64,000 nt of DNA from Mycolicibacterium palauense (GTDB taxonomy: Bacteria; Actinomycetota; Actinomycetes; Mycobacteriales; Mycobacteriaceae). Both the position numbers and the translations under genes were made by a program. The notes below the pieces were generated by a model, which worked only from the letters and a program-made list of their open reading frames with translations, made no database searches and was not told the DNA's origin. Below, piece after piece: positions 35,213 through 47,048 of the stretch; positions within the stretch are counted from its first letter, which is position 1; each line of letters begins with the position of its first letter. The stretch covers positions 1-64,000 of the forward strand of contig NZ_NVQF01000003.1 of NCBI RefSeq assembly GCF_002592005.1, in the 5' to 3' direction.

Positions 35213-37492
35213 GTGGGTCAGCACAGGGCTTCGGGTGCCGGTTCCGGTGTGGGTCGCGGGGCCGGCGCCGTGGTGAACGCCGGGGGCTCTGCCGGCGACG
35301 GGACCGGCGCACCGGGTTCTGCCCCTGTTCGGCGACGTCGGTTCCGGCGGATCAGTATCCAATCCAAGCTGCTGCTGATGTTGCTGTTGACCAGCGTGTT
35401 GTCGGTGGCGGTGGTCGGCGCGATCGGGTTCCAGTCCGGTCGCGAGTCCCTGCGGGAATCGGTGTTCGACCGGCTCACCCTGATCCGCGGGGCCCAGTCG
35501 CGGATGCTGGAGAAGTCGCTGCGCGACCTGACCAATTCGATGGTCGTCTACACCCGCGGTGCCACCGCCGAGCAGGCCATTCACGAATTCACCGCCGGCT
35601 TCAACGATCTGCGTGACGCCGAGGTCACCCCGGAACAGCAGCAGGCCATCGTCAACTACTACGAGCAGAATTACAGCAACACCGACGACGGTGGCGCGGG
35701 CGCCGACACCGACTCCGACGCCGTGCAGGCCAAGGTGGAAGCGATTCTTCCCCGGTCGACCCCCCAACGCTATCTGCAGGCCAACTACACGGTGCGCACC
35801 GACTCGGGCGAGGAGGGAATCAACCTCGACGACGCCGGGGACGGCAGCGCGTGGACGGCGGCCAACGCCCGGTACAACGAGTTCTTCCGGCAGCTGGTCA
35901 AACGCCTGCACTCGTCCGATGTGATGCTCATCGACGGCCGCGGCGACGTCGTCTACAGCGTCGGCAAGGGCGTCGACCTGGGCACCAACGTGCTCTCCGG
36001 GCCCTACCGCGGCAGCAATCTGGCCGAGGCGTTCAAGGACGCCATGAACTCCAATTCCCTCGACTACGTCGCGATCAGTGATTTCGCCGAATACCAGCCG
36101 TCCGGGCGACCCACCGCCTGGATGGTCTCGCCGGTCGGGCCACCGGGCGGCGTACAGGGCGTGATGGCCCTCAAGCTGCCCGTGGACAACCTCAATCTCG
36201 GGATGACCTTCGGTGGGGACTGGGAGGGTGCCGGTCTGGGCAAGACCGGTGAGACGATCCTGGTGGGGTCCGATCTGTTGATGCGCTCGGATTCCCGGCT
36301 GTTCCTGCAGGACCCGGAGGCCTACAAGCGCGCCGTCGTGGCCGCGGGCACCCCCGTCGAGGTGGCCGACGAGGCGCTGCGGCAGGGCAGCACGATCCTG
36401 GTGCAGCCGATCGACACCGACGCGGTCAAGCGGGCGCTGCAGGGCGAGACCGGCACCGTGATCGCCACCGACTACGAGGGACGCCGGACGCTGCAGGCCT
36501 ACGCGCCGGTCCGGGCCGCGGGACTGAACTGGGTCCTGATCGCCAAGATCGACGTCTCCGAGGCGTTCGCCCCGGTGGCGTCGTTCACCCGCACCCTGGT
36601 GATCTCCACGGTGGTGATCATTCTGGTGGTCTGCATCGCCGCGCTGCTGCTGGCGCGGGTGTTCGTCCGCCCGATCCGGCGGCTGGAGGCCGGCGCGGAG
36701 CGGATCGGCGCCGGCGACTACGACGTGGCGCTGAAGGTGACCTCGCGCGACGAGTTCGGCGACCTGACCCGGGCGTTCAACGAGATGAGCAGCAGCCTGC
36801 GCACCAAGGAGGACCAGCTCAACGAGCAGCGTCAGGAGAACGACCGGCTGCTGTTGTCGCTGATGCCCGAGCCGGTCGTCGAGCGCTACCGGGAGGGCGA
36901 GGAGAACATCGTCCAGGAGCACCGCGACGTGACGGTGCTGTTCGCCAACGTCGACGGCCTGGACCAGCTGGCCGAGTCGCTGTCGGCGCAGGAGTCGCTG
37001 TCGGTGGTCAATCAGCTGGTCCGGCAGTTCGACGCGGCCGCGGAGAACCTCGGGGTCGAGCGCGTCCGGACCCTGCACGACGGCTACCTGGCCAGTTGTG
37101 GGCTCACCGTGCCCCGGCTGGACAACGCGCGCCGCACCGTCGACTTCGCCATCGAGATGAACAACATCATCGAGCGCTTCAACGGTGAGACCGGCCACCG
37201 GCTGCGGCTGCGGGCGGGCATCAACACCGGCGTCGTGACCAGCGGCCTGCTCGGCCGGTCCAACCTCGTCTACGACATCTGGGGATCGGCGGTCAACATC
37301 GCCTACCGCCTGCACCGGGAGCCGTCCGAGGCCGGCATCTACGTCACCGAGCCCGTCTACGAGGCGATGCGCGACCTTCGCGACTTCACCGCCGAGAGCG
37401 AGATCGTGGTCAACGAGCGGGTCGAACAGACCTGGCGCCTGAGCGGGGGCGCCACGGGCACCCCGAACAGGACCCCGAACAGGAACCGGTGA
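35213..37492 (+). CDS. Membrane class III cyclase-like sensor, copy 1 (Cache-HAMP-CHD)
   Basis: About 759 aa. RRRFRRISIQSKLLLMLLL starts TM1 (residues ~40-65); an extracellular Cache-like sensor follows (~70-440); then TM2, HAMP (VRPIRRLEAGAERIGAG), a short coiled coil and a class III cyclase homology domain (~555-740). The first metal-site Asp is Asn579 (FANVDG), whereas the second, Asp623 (TLHDGYLA), remains. The transition-state Asn/Arg in VNIAYR and the base-site Asp in YDIWG are kept; the base-site Lys is Arg. The start is uncertain (GTG 35213, or GTGs at 35270/35273). Its stop overlaps the channel gene. Rv2435c of M. tuberculosis appears to be the single-copy relative. Confidence 0.8.
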   Translation: MGQHRASGAGSGVGRGAGAVVNAGGSAGDGTGAPGSAPVRRRRFRRISIQSKLLLMLLLTSVLSVAVVGAIGFQSGRESLRESVFDRLTLIRGAQSRMLEKSLRDLTNSMVVYTRGATAEQAIHEFTAGFNDLRDAEVTPEQQQAIVNYYEQNYSNTDDGGAGADTDSDAVQAKVEAILPRSTPQRYLQANYTVRTDSGEEGINLDDAGDGSAWTAANARYNEFFRQLVKRLHSSDVMLIDGRGDVVYSVGKGVDLGTNVLSGPYRGSNLAEAFKDAMNSNSLDYVAISDFAEYQPSGRPTAWMVSPVGPPGGVQGVMALKLPVDNLNLGMTFGGDWEGAGLGKTGETILVGSDLLMRSDSRLFLQDPEAYKRAVVAAGTPVEVADEALRQGSTILVQPIDTDAVKRALQGETGTVIATDYEGRRTLQAYAPVRAAGLNWVLIAKIDVSEAFAPVASFTRTLVISTVVIILVVCIAALLLARVFVRPIRRLEAGAERIGAGDYDVALKVTSRDEFGDLTRAFNEMSSSLRTKEDQLNEQRQENDRLLLSLMPEPVVERYREGEENIVQEHRDVTVLFANVDGLDQLAESLSAQESLSVVNQLVRQFDAAAENLGVERVRTLHDGYLASCGLTVPRLDNARRTVDFAIEMNNIIERFNGETGHRLRLRAGINTGVVTSGLLGRSNLVYDIWGSAVNIAYRLHREPSEAGIYVTEPVYEAMRDLRDFTAESEIVVNERVEQTWRLSGGATGTPNRTPNRNR

Positions 37493-38895
37493 TGAGCGAC
37501 ATCTTCTCGGCCCCGTGGTTCTGGTGGGCGCTGGCGATCGCGGTGGCGCTGCCGGTGTCCCTGGTGGTGCTGACCGAGGTGCACAACGCGCTCCTGCGCC
37601 GGCGCAGCTACCTGGCACGGCCGGTCAGCCTGGTCCGCAACTACGTCCTGCCGCTCGCGGCGCTGCTGCTTCTGCTGCTCAAGGCCACCGAGGTGCGCCC
37701 GGAGGCCACGTCGGTGCGGGTGGTGGCCACCGTGCTCGGGTTCGTGGTGCTGGTGCTGCTGCTGTCCGGACTCAACGCCACGGTGTTCCAGAGCGCCCCG
37801 GAGGGCAGCTGGCGCAAGCGGGTGCCGTCGATCTTCCTCGACGTCGCCCGGTTCGTGCTGATCACCGTCGGGGTCGCCCTGATCTTCGCCTTCGTGTGGG
37901 GCGCCAACATCGGTGGCCTGTTCACCGCCCTGGGCATCGGCTCGATCGTGCTGGGCCTGACCCTGCAGAACTCCGTCGGGCAGGTCATCTCGGGGCTGTT
38001 GGTGCTCTTCGAGCAACCGTTCAAGATCGGCGACTGGGTCGCGACCCGCTGGATCGACGGCGGCCGGGTGGTCGAGGTCAACTGGCGGGCCACCCACCTG
38101 GACTCCGGGAACGGTGTCTATGTGCTGCCCAACTCCCTGCTGGCCACCGAGTGGTTCATCAATCTGAGTCTGCCCCGCGACGACCACTCGATCGACGTCG
38201 TCACCGCCTTCTCCCCCGGCGACGCCCCCGACGCGGTGTGCCGGATGCTGACGGGGGTGGCCCGGCAGCTGCCTCAGCTGCGACCGGACACCGAACCGGT
38301 GGCCCGCACCGGTGCCACCGGCGAGTACACCACCACGATCCCGGTGGGCTCCCCGGCCGATGACGTCGACGCCCGGGCCACCTTCCTGCGGTGGGTCTGG
38401 TACGCCGCGCGCCGCGAGGAACTCAAACTCGACGACATCGTCGACGACTTCCCGCTCCCGCTGCTCTTCGACGAGGCGATGGGCGTGGTCGGCCGCAGCC
38501 TGCACCTGGGGCGCACCGACCAGGAGCTGCTGCGCGAGCACCTGCGCGTCGTGCGGTACGGCGACGGGGAGACCGTGCAGCAGCGCGGACAGATCCCGGC
38601 CCGGATGATGTTCATCGTGCGGGGACGGATCCGGCTGGAACTGGACTCCGAGGCGGGCACGCTGATCGGCCTGCGCACGCTGGAACGCGGCGAGTTCCTC
38701 GGGCAGACGACGTTGACCCGGGAGCCGGTGCGGGCGCTGGCGCACGCGCTCGGCGAGGTCACGGTGGCGCAGATCGACCGTGAGCAGATCGAGAAGCTGG
38801 TGCTGCGCCGCCCGCTGCTGATGCAGGAGATCGGCCGGGTCATCGAGGAACGGCGCGACAGCGTGCGGCGGGTGCTGGCCAGCAGCAGCGATTAG
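37492..38895 (+). CDS. MscS-type mechanosensitive channel with C-terminal cNMP-binding-like domain, copy 1
   Basis: 467 aa, starting at ATG 37492 on the last base of the cyclase stop. Several N-terminal helices, then the MscS core: pore helix GLFTALGIGSIVLGLTLQNS (from residue ~143), FEQPFKIGDWV and the beta domain. Residues ~335-450 form a Crp-like cyclic-nucleotide-binding fold. In its phosphate cassette the usual Gly-Glu is Gly-Gln (FLGQTT), with an Arg kept (PVRALA). Same architecture as bacterial CNG channels; Rv2434c is probably the M. tuberculosis counterpart. Gating by the coupled cyclase is inferred. Confidence 0.84.
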   Translation: MSDIFSAPWFWWALAIAVALPVSLVVLTEVHNALLRRRSYLARPVSLVRNYVLPLAALLLLLLKATEVRPEATSVRVVATVLGFVVLVLLLSGLNATVFQSAPEGSWRKRVPSIFLDVARFVLITVGVALIFAFVWGANIGGLFTALGIGSIVLGLTLQNSVGQVISGLLVLFEQPFKIGDWVATRWIDGGRVVEVNWRATHLDSGNGVYVLPNSLLATEWFINLSLPRDDHSIDVVTAFSPGDAPDAVCRMLTGVARQLPQLRPDTEPVARTGATGEYTTTIPVGSPADDVDARATFLRWVWYAARREELKLDDIVDDFPLPLLFDEAMGVVGRSLHLGRTDQELLREHLRVVRYGDGETVQQRGQIPARMMFIVRGRIRLELDSEAGTLIGLRTLERGEFLGQTTLTREPVRALAHALGEVTVAQIDREQIEKLVLRRPLLMQEIGRVIEERRDSVRRVLASSSD

Positions 38896-38914
38896 GGGAA
38901 CAAACAAACCGGAA

Positions 38915-38945
38915 CCAAGGTTGAGCCTCTCAGAGTCAACTTTGG
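38915..38945. promoter_or_regulatory. HspR-type inverted repeat (HAIR-like) upstream of lon
   Basis: CCAAGGTTGA (38915-38924) and TCAACTTTGG (38936-38945) are inverted with one mismatch. The core GTTGAGC-N7-AGTCAAC at 38920-38940 matches HAIR (CTTGAGT-N7-ACTCAAG) at 10 of 14 fixed positions with the right spacing. It ends on the lon Shine-Dalgarno sequence. HspR controls lon in Streptomyces, so heat-shock control here is likely. Confidence 0.6.
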
Positions 38946-38952
38946 AGGTTTG

Positions 38953-41391
<2,439 letters not shown>

Positions 41392-41520
41392 ATGCCCGGG
41401 GCCGCGGGGGCGGCTGCGGCACGCGTCGGCCCCGCCCCCCGGCCACCTGCGACGACACCTGAGGGCGGAAATCACGGGCTGGGACGCCACCGGCGATTAG
41501 TCTCAGCCCGTGATGACTCG

Positions 41521-43761
41521 ATGACTGCCGGCGCGGGGCCGGCAGCCGACGCCCACGCCGACGTCGACGAGTCCCCGGATACGGGTGGGACGGGGTCGAG
41601 CGCCCTGCCGGGCAAGCGGCGTCGCGGCCGCCGGCGTCCCCGGGCGCTCATGGGCCGGGTGAGCATCCAGTCCAAGATCCTGATCATGCTGCTGTTCACC
41701 AGCGTGCTCTCGGCCGCGATCGTCGGTGCGATCGGATTTCAGTCCGGCCGAAACGGGCTGCGGTCGGCGGTTTTCGATCAGTTGACGGAGCTGCGCGAGG
41801 CCCAGACCCGCCGACTGGAGGCGCTCTACGTCGAGATGACGAACTCGCTGGTGGTCTACTCGGGCGTCGAGACGACCACCAGCGCCATGACCGCGTTCCG
41901 CGCGGGGTTCGCCGAACTGTCCGACGCCACGATCACTCCCGAGCAGCAGCAGCGCCTCACCGACTTCTACGCCACCCAGTTCGCCCCCGAGGTGGAGAAG
42001 GAGTCCGGCCAGCGGCTCGATCTGGCCGCGGTGTTGCCCGCCTCGAACGCGCAGAGGTATCTGCAGGCGATCTACACCGCCCCGTACACCACCGACACCT
42101 CGGCTCTGAACGTCGACGATCCCGGTGACGGCAGCGCATGGAGTGCGGCCAATGCGCGCTACACCAAGTTCTTCCGGGAGATCGTCCGGCGCTTCGGGTT
42201 CCGGGACGCCCTGCTCATCGACCCGCAGGGCACCGTGGTCTACAGCGCCTACAAACAGGAGGAACTCGGCACCAATCTGCTGACCGGGCCCTACGCCACA
42301 GCGACGTTCACCGACGCGTTCAACAAGACGGTGAACGGCCGGGCACTGGAGAAGGTCGAGGTCACCGACTTCACCAACTATCTGCCGAACTACAACGAGC
42401 CCACCGCGTGGCTGATGTCGCCGGTCGGGACGGCCAGCCAGACCGACGGCGTGCTGGCCCTGGAGTTCCCGATCGAGAAGATCAACAACCTGATGACCTA
42501 CAGCCAGGACTGGCGGGCCGTGGGCATGGGCAGTACCGGCGAGACCTACCTGGCCGGCCCCGACAACCTGATGCGCTCGGATTCGCGGCTGTTCCTGGAG
42601 GATCCGCAGAAATACAAGCAGGAGGTCGTCGCCGCGGGCACACCGCCCGACGTCGCCGAGAGCGCGATCCGGCTGCACGGTACGACGCTGGTCCAGCCCG
42701 TCGGCAACGACGCGCTGTCCCGCGCGCAGCGGGGCCAGTTCGGAACGCTGATCACCGAGGACTATCTCGGGAACCGCACGTTGCAGGCCTACGGCCCGGT
42801 GAACCTTCCGGGACTCAACTGGTCGCTGATCGCCAAGATCAACACCGACGAGGCCTTCACCCCGGTGCTGAACTTCACCCGCAAACTCGTCTGGTCGACC
42901 GTGCTGATCATCTTCCTGGTGTGCATCGCCTCGATGTTCCTGGCGCGGTTGTTCGTCCGCCCGATCAAGCGTCTGGAGGCGGGCGCCGAACGCATCGGCG
43001 CCGGTAACTTCGACACCACGCTGCCGGTGCTGTCCCGCGACGAATTCGGTGATCTGACCATGGTGTTCAACGAGATGAGTCGCGGCCTCAAGACCCATCA
43101 GGACCTGCTCGCCGAGCAGCAGCGGGAGAACCGCCGTCTGCTGCTGTCCTTGATGCCGGAGGCGGTGGCGGACCGCCACCGCGGCGGTGAGGACACCGTC
43201 GCCGAGGATCACCGGGACGTGTCGGTGATCTTCGCCGACATCGTCGGACTCGACGAACTGGCCACCCAGTTGCCCGCCGAGGAGCTGCTCAGGGTGGTCA
43301 ACCACATCGTGCGGCAATTCGACGCCGCCGCAGAGGAACTCGGTGTCGAGCGGGTCCGCACGATGCGCAGCGGCTACCTGGCCAGTTGCGGTCTGAACAC
43401 GCCGTGGCTGGACAACGTGCGGCGCACCGTCGACTTCGCGGTCGAGATCGACAGCATCATCGAGCGGTTCAACAACGAGACCGGACACCACCTGGCGCTG
43501 CGGATCGGTATCGACACCGGCACCGTCACCACGGGTCTGGTCGGGCGCACCACCGTCGTCTACGACATGTGGGGTGCGGCGGTCAATCTCGCGCACCGGG
43601 CCCAGAGTGGTCCCGCCGAGCCGGGTATCTATGTCTCCACGGCGGTCTACGACGCGATGCGCGATGTGCGGCAGTTCGCCCCGGCCGGGGAGGTCGCCGT
43701 CGCCGGCGCACCGGGCGCGGCCACCGAGCAGATCTGGAAGCTCGTGGAGCCGCCGGCATGA
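41521..43761 (+). CDS. Membrane class III cyclase-like sensor, copy 2 (Cache-HAMP-CHD)
   Basis: 746 aa from ATG 41521, colinear with copy 1 along its whole length (VSIQSKILIMLLFTSVLSAA in TM1, VRPIKRLEAGAERIGAG in HAMP). The cyclase domain keeps the first metal Asp, Asp573 (IFADIVG), but loses the second: Ser617 replaces it and Arg replaces the preceding Gly (TMRSGYLAS). VNLAHR (Asn/Arg) and YDMWG (Asp) are kept. This is the mirror image of copy 1, which has lost the first Asp and kept the second. It overlaps its channel gene by 4 bp. The upstream 129-bp gap after lon has no recognised operator. Confidence 0.8.
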   Translation: MTAGAGPAADAHADVDESPDTGGTGSSALPGKRRRGRRRPRALMGRVSIQSKILIMLLFTSVLSAAIVGAIGFQSGRNGLRSAVFDQLTELREAQTRRLEALYVEMTNSLVVYSGVETTTSAMTAFRAGFAELSDATITPEQQQRLTDFYATQFAPEVEKESGQRLDLAAVLPASNAQRYLQAIYTAPYTTDTSALNVDDPGDGSAWSAANARYTKFFREIVRRFGFRDALLIDPQGTVVYSAYKQEELGTNLLTGPYATATFTDAFNKTVNGRALEKVEVTDFTNYLPNYNEPTAWLMSPVGTASQTDGVLALEFPIEKINNLMTYSQDWRAVGMGSTGETYLAGPDNLMRSDSRLFLEDPQKYKQEVVAAGTPPDVAESAIRLHGTTLVQPVGNDALSRAQRGQFGTLITEDYLGNRTLQAYGPVNLPGLNWSLIAKINTDEAFTPVLNFTRKLVWSTVLIIFLVCIASMFLARLFVRPIKRLEAGAERIGAGNFDTTLPVLSRDEFGDLTMVFNEMSRGLKTHQDLLAEQQRENRRLLLSLMPEAVADRHRGGEDTVAEDHRDVSVIFADIVGLDELATQLPAEELLRVVNHIVRQFDAAAEELGVERVRTMRSGYLASCGLNTPWLDNVRRTVDFAVEIDSIIERFNNETGHHLALRIGIDTGTVTTGLVGRTTVVYDMWGAAVNLAHRAQSGPAEPGIYVSTAVYDAMRDVRQFAPAGEVAVAGAPGAATEQIWKLVEPPA

Positions 43762-45251
43762 CCCCGCTGTGGGAGTCCTCCTGGTTCTCCTGGTCGGTCG
43801 CGGTCGCGATCGGCCTGCCGGTGGGCCTGGTGGCCTTGACGGAGCTGCATCAGACGCTGGTGCGCAGGGGCTCGGTGCTGGCCCGGCCGGTGGCGGTGAC
43901 GCGCACCTATCTGCTGCCCCTGGTCGCGCTGCTGATCCTGATGCTCAAGGCACGCGACATGCCCTGGCACGACACCTGGGTTCGCGTGGTGGCCACCGCG
44001 GTGGGCTTCGTGGTGCTGGTCCTGGCGCTCTCGGGGCTGAAGGCGACGCTGTTCCACGGCGCGCCGGAAGGCAGCTGGCGCAAGCGAATGCCCTCGATCT
44101 TCCTCGACGTGGCCCGGTTCGTGCTCATCGCGGTCGGGGTGGCGCTGATCCTGGCCTACGTGTGGGGCGCCAAGGTCGGCGGTGTGTTCACCGCGCTGGG
44201 CATCTCCTCGATCGTCCTGGGCCTGATCCTGCAGAACTCGGTCGGCCAGATCATCTCCGGTCTGTTGATGCTGTTCGAGCAGCCGTTCCGGCTCGGCGAC
44301 TGGTTGAAGACGCCGACCGCCGACGGCCGGGTGGTCGAAGTCAACTGGCGCTCGGTGCACATCGACACCGGAATGGGCCTGCAGATCACACCCAATTCGG
44401 TGCTCGCCGCGGCCTCGTTCACCAACCTCAGCAGGCCCGCCGGCGCCCACCGGATCGTCGTGGCGACGTCGTTCGACACCGCCGACCCGCCGGAGCAGGT
44501 GTGCGCGCTGCTGACCCGGGTCGCCGAGGACCTGCCCCATCTGAGCCCCGGCGCCGGGCCGTCGGCCGAACCGCTCGGCGGCACCGGCTTCCAGGTGTCG
44601 ATCCCCCTGCGCAGCCCCGCCGACGAGGAGCCCGCTCGAGCGGTCTACCTGCGCAGGTTGTGGTACGCCTCGCGGCGCGCCGGGCTGCATCTCGAGGGCG
44701 CCACCGACGACTACTCCAGCAGCACCCGCCGGGTTCAGGCGCTGGCCGCCGTGGCCCGCACCCTGCGCCTGACCCCGGCCGACCAGCGTGCTCTGGTGGA
44801 CGATGTCCGGCTGGTCCGCTACGCCGACGACGAGACGATCCAGTACCTCGGTTCGGTGGCGGACTCCATGAAATTCGTGCTGGGCGGGGCGGTCCGGCTG
44901 CTCGTCCCCGGCCAGGACGGGGGCATGGTCGAGGTGCGCGTGCTCAAGGTCGGCGACTTTATCGGGGCCACCACCCTGACGCGGGAGCCCCTGCTCTCGG
45001 CGGCCACGGCCATCGGCGAGGTGACGTTGCTGGAGGTTCCCCGCTCCGAGATCGCCGACCTCGTCGCCCGGAAACCGACGCTGCTGCGCGACATCGGCCG
45101 CGCGATCGAGGACCGCCGCCGGGAGATCCGGGAGGGCCGGCAGGGCACGGGTACTCACGACACGGCCACTCACGACACGGGCTCCGGCGCCGCGTCGCCG
45201 AACGAGGCCACCGGCACCGACCCCGGTCGGCAGGCCCTCGGCAGGCGCTGA
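43758..45251 (+). CDS. MscS-type channel with cNMP-binding-like domain, copy 2
   Basis: 497 aa, ATG 43758 overlapping the cyclase stop. MscS core GVFTALGISSIVLGLILQNS and FEQPFRLGDWL are nearly the same as in copy 1. The C-terminal cNMP-binding-like domain (~340-460) is more decayed: FIGATTLTREPLLSAATA has neither the Glu nor the Arg of a working phosphate cassette, so binding of ordinary cAMP/cGMP is doubtful. The tail adds ~35 residues with a repeat of THDTA/THDTG encoded by a duplicated ACTCACGACACGG. It is the last gene of the duplicated block. Confidence 0.83.
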   Translation: MTPLWESSWFSWSVAVAIGLPVGLVALTELHQTLVRRGSVLARPVAVTRTYLLPLVALLILMLKARDMPWHDTWVRVVATAVGFVVLVLALSGLKATLFHGAPEGSWRKRMPSIFLDVARFVLIAVGVALILAYVWGAKVGGVFTALGISSIVLGLILQNSVGQIISGLLMLFEQPFRLGDWLKTPTADGRVVEVNWRSVHIDTGMGLQITPNSVLAAASFTNLSRPAGAHRIVVATSFDTADPPEQVCALLTRVAEDLPHLSPGAGPSAEPLGGTGFQVSIPLRSPADEEPARAVYLRRLWYASRRAGLHLEGATDDYSSSTRRVQALAAVARTLRLTPADQRALVDDVRLVRYADDETIQYLGSVADSMKFVLGGAVRLLVPGQDGGMVEVRVLKVGDFIGATTLTREPLLSAATAIGEVTLLEVPRSEIADLVARKPTLLRDIGRAIEDRRREIREGRQGTGTHDTATHDTGSGAASPNEATGTDPGRQALGRR

Positions 45252-45337
45252 GCATTCCCGGGTCCTCCCCCGCCCCGGGCCGGTGATGGCGGACAAACCC
45301 TTGCGGTCCCGCGGCACCCGGGACAGATAATGGGGTC

Positions 45338-45727
45338 ATGCCGGACCCGAACACACTCAAACGCGATGTCGTGCACGCCGTGCAGCGCTATCTGATCAAT
45401 CCGGTCGGCCGGCGGCTGCCCACCACGATGATCGAGACGGTCGGGCGCACGTCGAAGAAGCCGCGGCGCACCAACGTCGGCGGCACCCTTGACGGCGACA
45501 CGTTCTGGATCGTCGCCGAGCACGGCGAACACGCCGACTACGTCAAGAACATCAAGGCCGACCCGGCGGTGCGGCTGCGTCTGCGCGGGCGCTGGCGGAC
45601 CGGTACGGCGCACCTGCTGCCCGATGACGACCCGATGCAGCGGCTACGTGACCAGCCGACCTCCAACAGCGCGGTCGTGCGGGCATTGGGCACCGAGCTG
45701 CTCACCGTCCGCGTCGATCTGGACTGA
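45338..45727 (+). CDS. Ddn-like deazaflavin-dependent nitroreductase/quinone reductase family protein
   Basis: 129 aa split-barrel FMN/F420-binding fold (DUF385). TMIETVGRTSKKPRRTNVGG and DTFWIVAEHGEHADYVKNIKADPAVRLRLRGRW match the family to which Ddn and other F420H2-dependent reductases belong. Such enzymes reduce quinones or nitro compounds, or bind fatty acids. It is an independent gene after the channel block; the TfoX-like gene follows 6 bp later. Confidence 0.82.
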   Translation: MPDPNTLKRDVVHAVQRYLINPVGRRLPTTMIETVGRTSKKPRRTNVGGTLDGDTFWIVAEHGEHADYVKNIKADPAVRLRLRGRWRTGTAHLLPDDDPMQRLRDQPTSNSAVVRALGTELLTVRVDLD

Positions 45728-45733
45728 GCTGCG

Positions 45734-46084
45734 ATGGCCTACGACGAGGTGCTGGCCAACCGGCTGCGCGACGTGCTCAGCTCGCGGCGCGGGATCGACG
45801 AGAAGGCCATGTTCGGCGGGCTGGGGTTCCTCGTCGGCGGCCATCTGGTGGTCGCGGCCAGCCGCGACGGTGGGCTTCTGGTGCGCGTGCCGCCGTCGGA
45901 GACCGAGACGCTGCTGGACGCGGCGGGCGGGCGCGGTCACGTCACCCCCATGGTGATGGCCGGCCGGCCCAGACGCGGGTGGCTCCACGTCGCCGCGGAG
46001 GGCCTGAACACCCGGCGCCAGCTCACGAGCTGGGTCGGCCGGGCACTGGACTACGTCGACACCCTGCCGGCCAAACCCGGCTGA
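45734..46084 (+). CDS. TfoX N-terminal-domain protein
   Basis: 116 aa. KAMFGGLGFLVGGHLVVAAS is the TfoX-N signature (MFGG-G); TGRPRRGWLHVAAEGLNTRRQL-type residues follow, and the protein ends in a short helix (LTSWVGRALDYVDTL). Only this domain is present, not the competence-regulator C-terminus of gamma-proteobacterial TfoX, so no competence role should be assumed. Function unknown. It is 6 bp downstream of the Ddn-like gene and probably co-transcribed. Confidence 0.8.
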   Translation: MAYDEVLANRLRDVLSSRRGIDEKAMFGGLGFLVGGHLVVAASRDGGLLVRVPPSETETLLDAAGGRGHVTPMVMAGRPRRGWLHVAAEGLNTRRQLTSWVGRALDYVDTLPAKPG

Positions 46085-46127
46085 CCGACCGGGTTCACCC
46101 CGCCGTGGCACGGGTATTCCCGCACTG

Positions 46128-46775
46128 ATGTCCGCACCCGATTCCCGCACGGAGCTGACCCGGCGCCTGCTCGACGAGGCCGGAACCACCTACGCGCAGC
46201 AGGCCGGTATCCACCTGACGAACACGCCGATGCCGTTGTTCCAGCTGCTTGTGCTGGCGATGTTGGCGGCCAAGCCGATTCACGCCGACACCGCCACCGC
46301 CGCGGCCCGGGAGCTCTGGGGAGCCGGGCTGCGCACGCCCGGCGCGGTGCTCGGCGGTGACCGCGCGAGGATGATCGAGGCGTTCGGGCGTGCCGGCTAC
46401 GCCCGCTACGACGAGAGCTCGGCGACCCGGTTGACCGACATGGCCACCATGGTGCGCGACGACTACCACGGCGACCTGCGCGGGCTCGCCGAGCGGGCCG
46501 GCGGCGACACCGGCGAGGCGGCCCGCCTGCTCACGCGCTTCAAGGGGATCGGGGCCACCGGCGCCGCGATCTTCCTGCGCGAGGTCCAGGACGCGTGGCC
46601 CTGGGTGCGGCCCTACTTCGACGAGCGGGCTCGGCAGGCCGCCGGGCAGCTCGGCCTGCCCACCGATCCCGACCGGTTGGGCGCCCTGGCCTGCGGGGAC
46701 AACGCGCGCCTGGCCGCGGCCCTGGAACGGGTCTCGCGCGACGAGAGGCTCATGGGCGAACTGACCGGTTCGTGA
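46128..46775 (+). CDS. HhH-GPD-type endonuclease III-like protein
   Basis: 215 aa with the helix-hairpin-helix glycosylase fold. LFQLLVLAMLAAKPIHADTATAAARELW resembles the Nth N-terminus, and LTRFKGIGATGAAIFLREVQ is the HhH loop (K-G-I-G-A-T-G-A). The usual catalytic Lys of bifunctional enzymes is not evident, and no four-Cys iron-sulfur loop is present (only one Cys, in LACGDN). It may be a structural or divergent DNA glycosylase. The gene is monocistronic. Confidence 0.75.
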   Translation: MSAPDSRTELTRRLLDEAGTTYAQQAGIHLTNTPMPLFQLLVLAMLAAKPIHADTATAAARELWGAGLRTPGAVLGGDRARMIEAFGRAGYARYDESSATRLTDMATMVRDDYHGDLRGLAERAGGDTGEAARLLTRFKGIGATGAAIFLREVQDAWPWVRPYFDERARQAAGQLGLPTDPDRLGALACGDNARLAAALERVSRDERLMGELTGS

Positions 46776-47048
46776 CCGGTCCCGGAGCGGTCCCGGAGCG
46801 GTCCAGGACGCCGTGACGACAGGCGCGACGACAGGAAGGCGCCGATCCGCTCCCGGGAGGCCGTGGACCCCGACGCACCGGCCGATCCGAACCGCCAGCT
46901 CAGCACGCTCGCCCCAACGGGCCCCGCGGGTGACTGACCCTCCCGCCGTCCGGTAGGCGACAATGACAGGACGGACAGCACGGCGGACAGGGCACGAGGG
47001 ACAGGGCACGACGGACAGGGCCGGAGGGGGCGTTTGGTAGGGGCGCAG
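46776..47048. repeat. Intergenic region with short tandem repeats
   Basis: The 273-bp gap holds an 11-bp tandem repeat (GGTCCCGGAGC twice and a partial, 46779-46805), two copies of GACGACAGG-type 12-mers at ~46815-46840, and at ~46967-47020 four spaced GGACAGG heptamers, two within GGACAGGGCACGA. No ORF or RNA gene is visible. The repeats lie just upstream of the three-gene cassette and could bear on its regulation or mobility, but this is speculation. Confidence 0.5.

Noticed and set aside
35090..37618. Extension of the DUF1810 frame back through the cyclase gene
   Set aside because: Only the last 163 residues (from 35089) match DUF1810; the rest is antisense to the cyclase.
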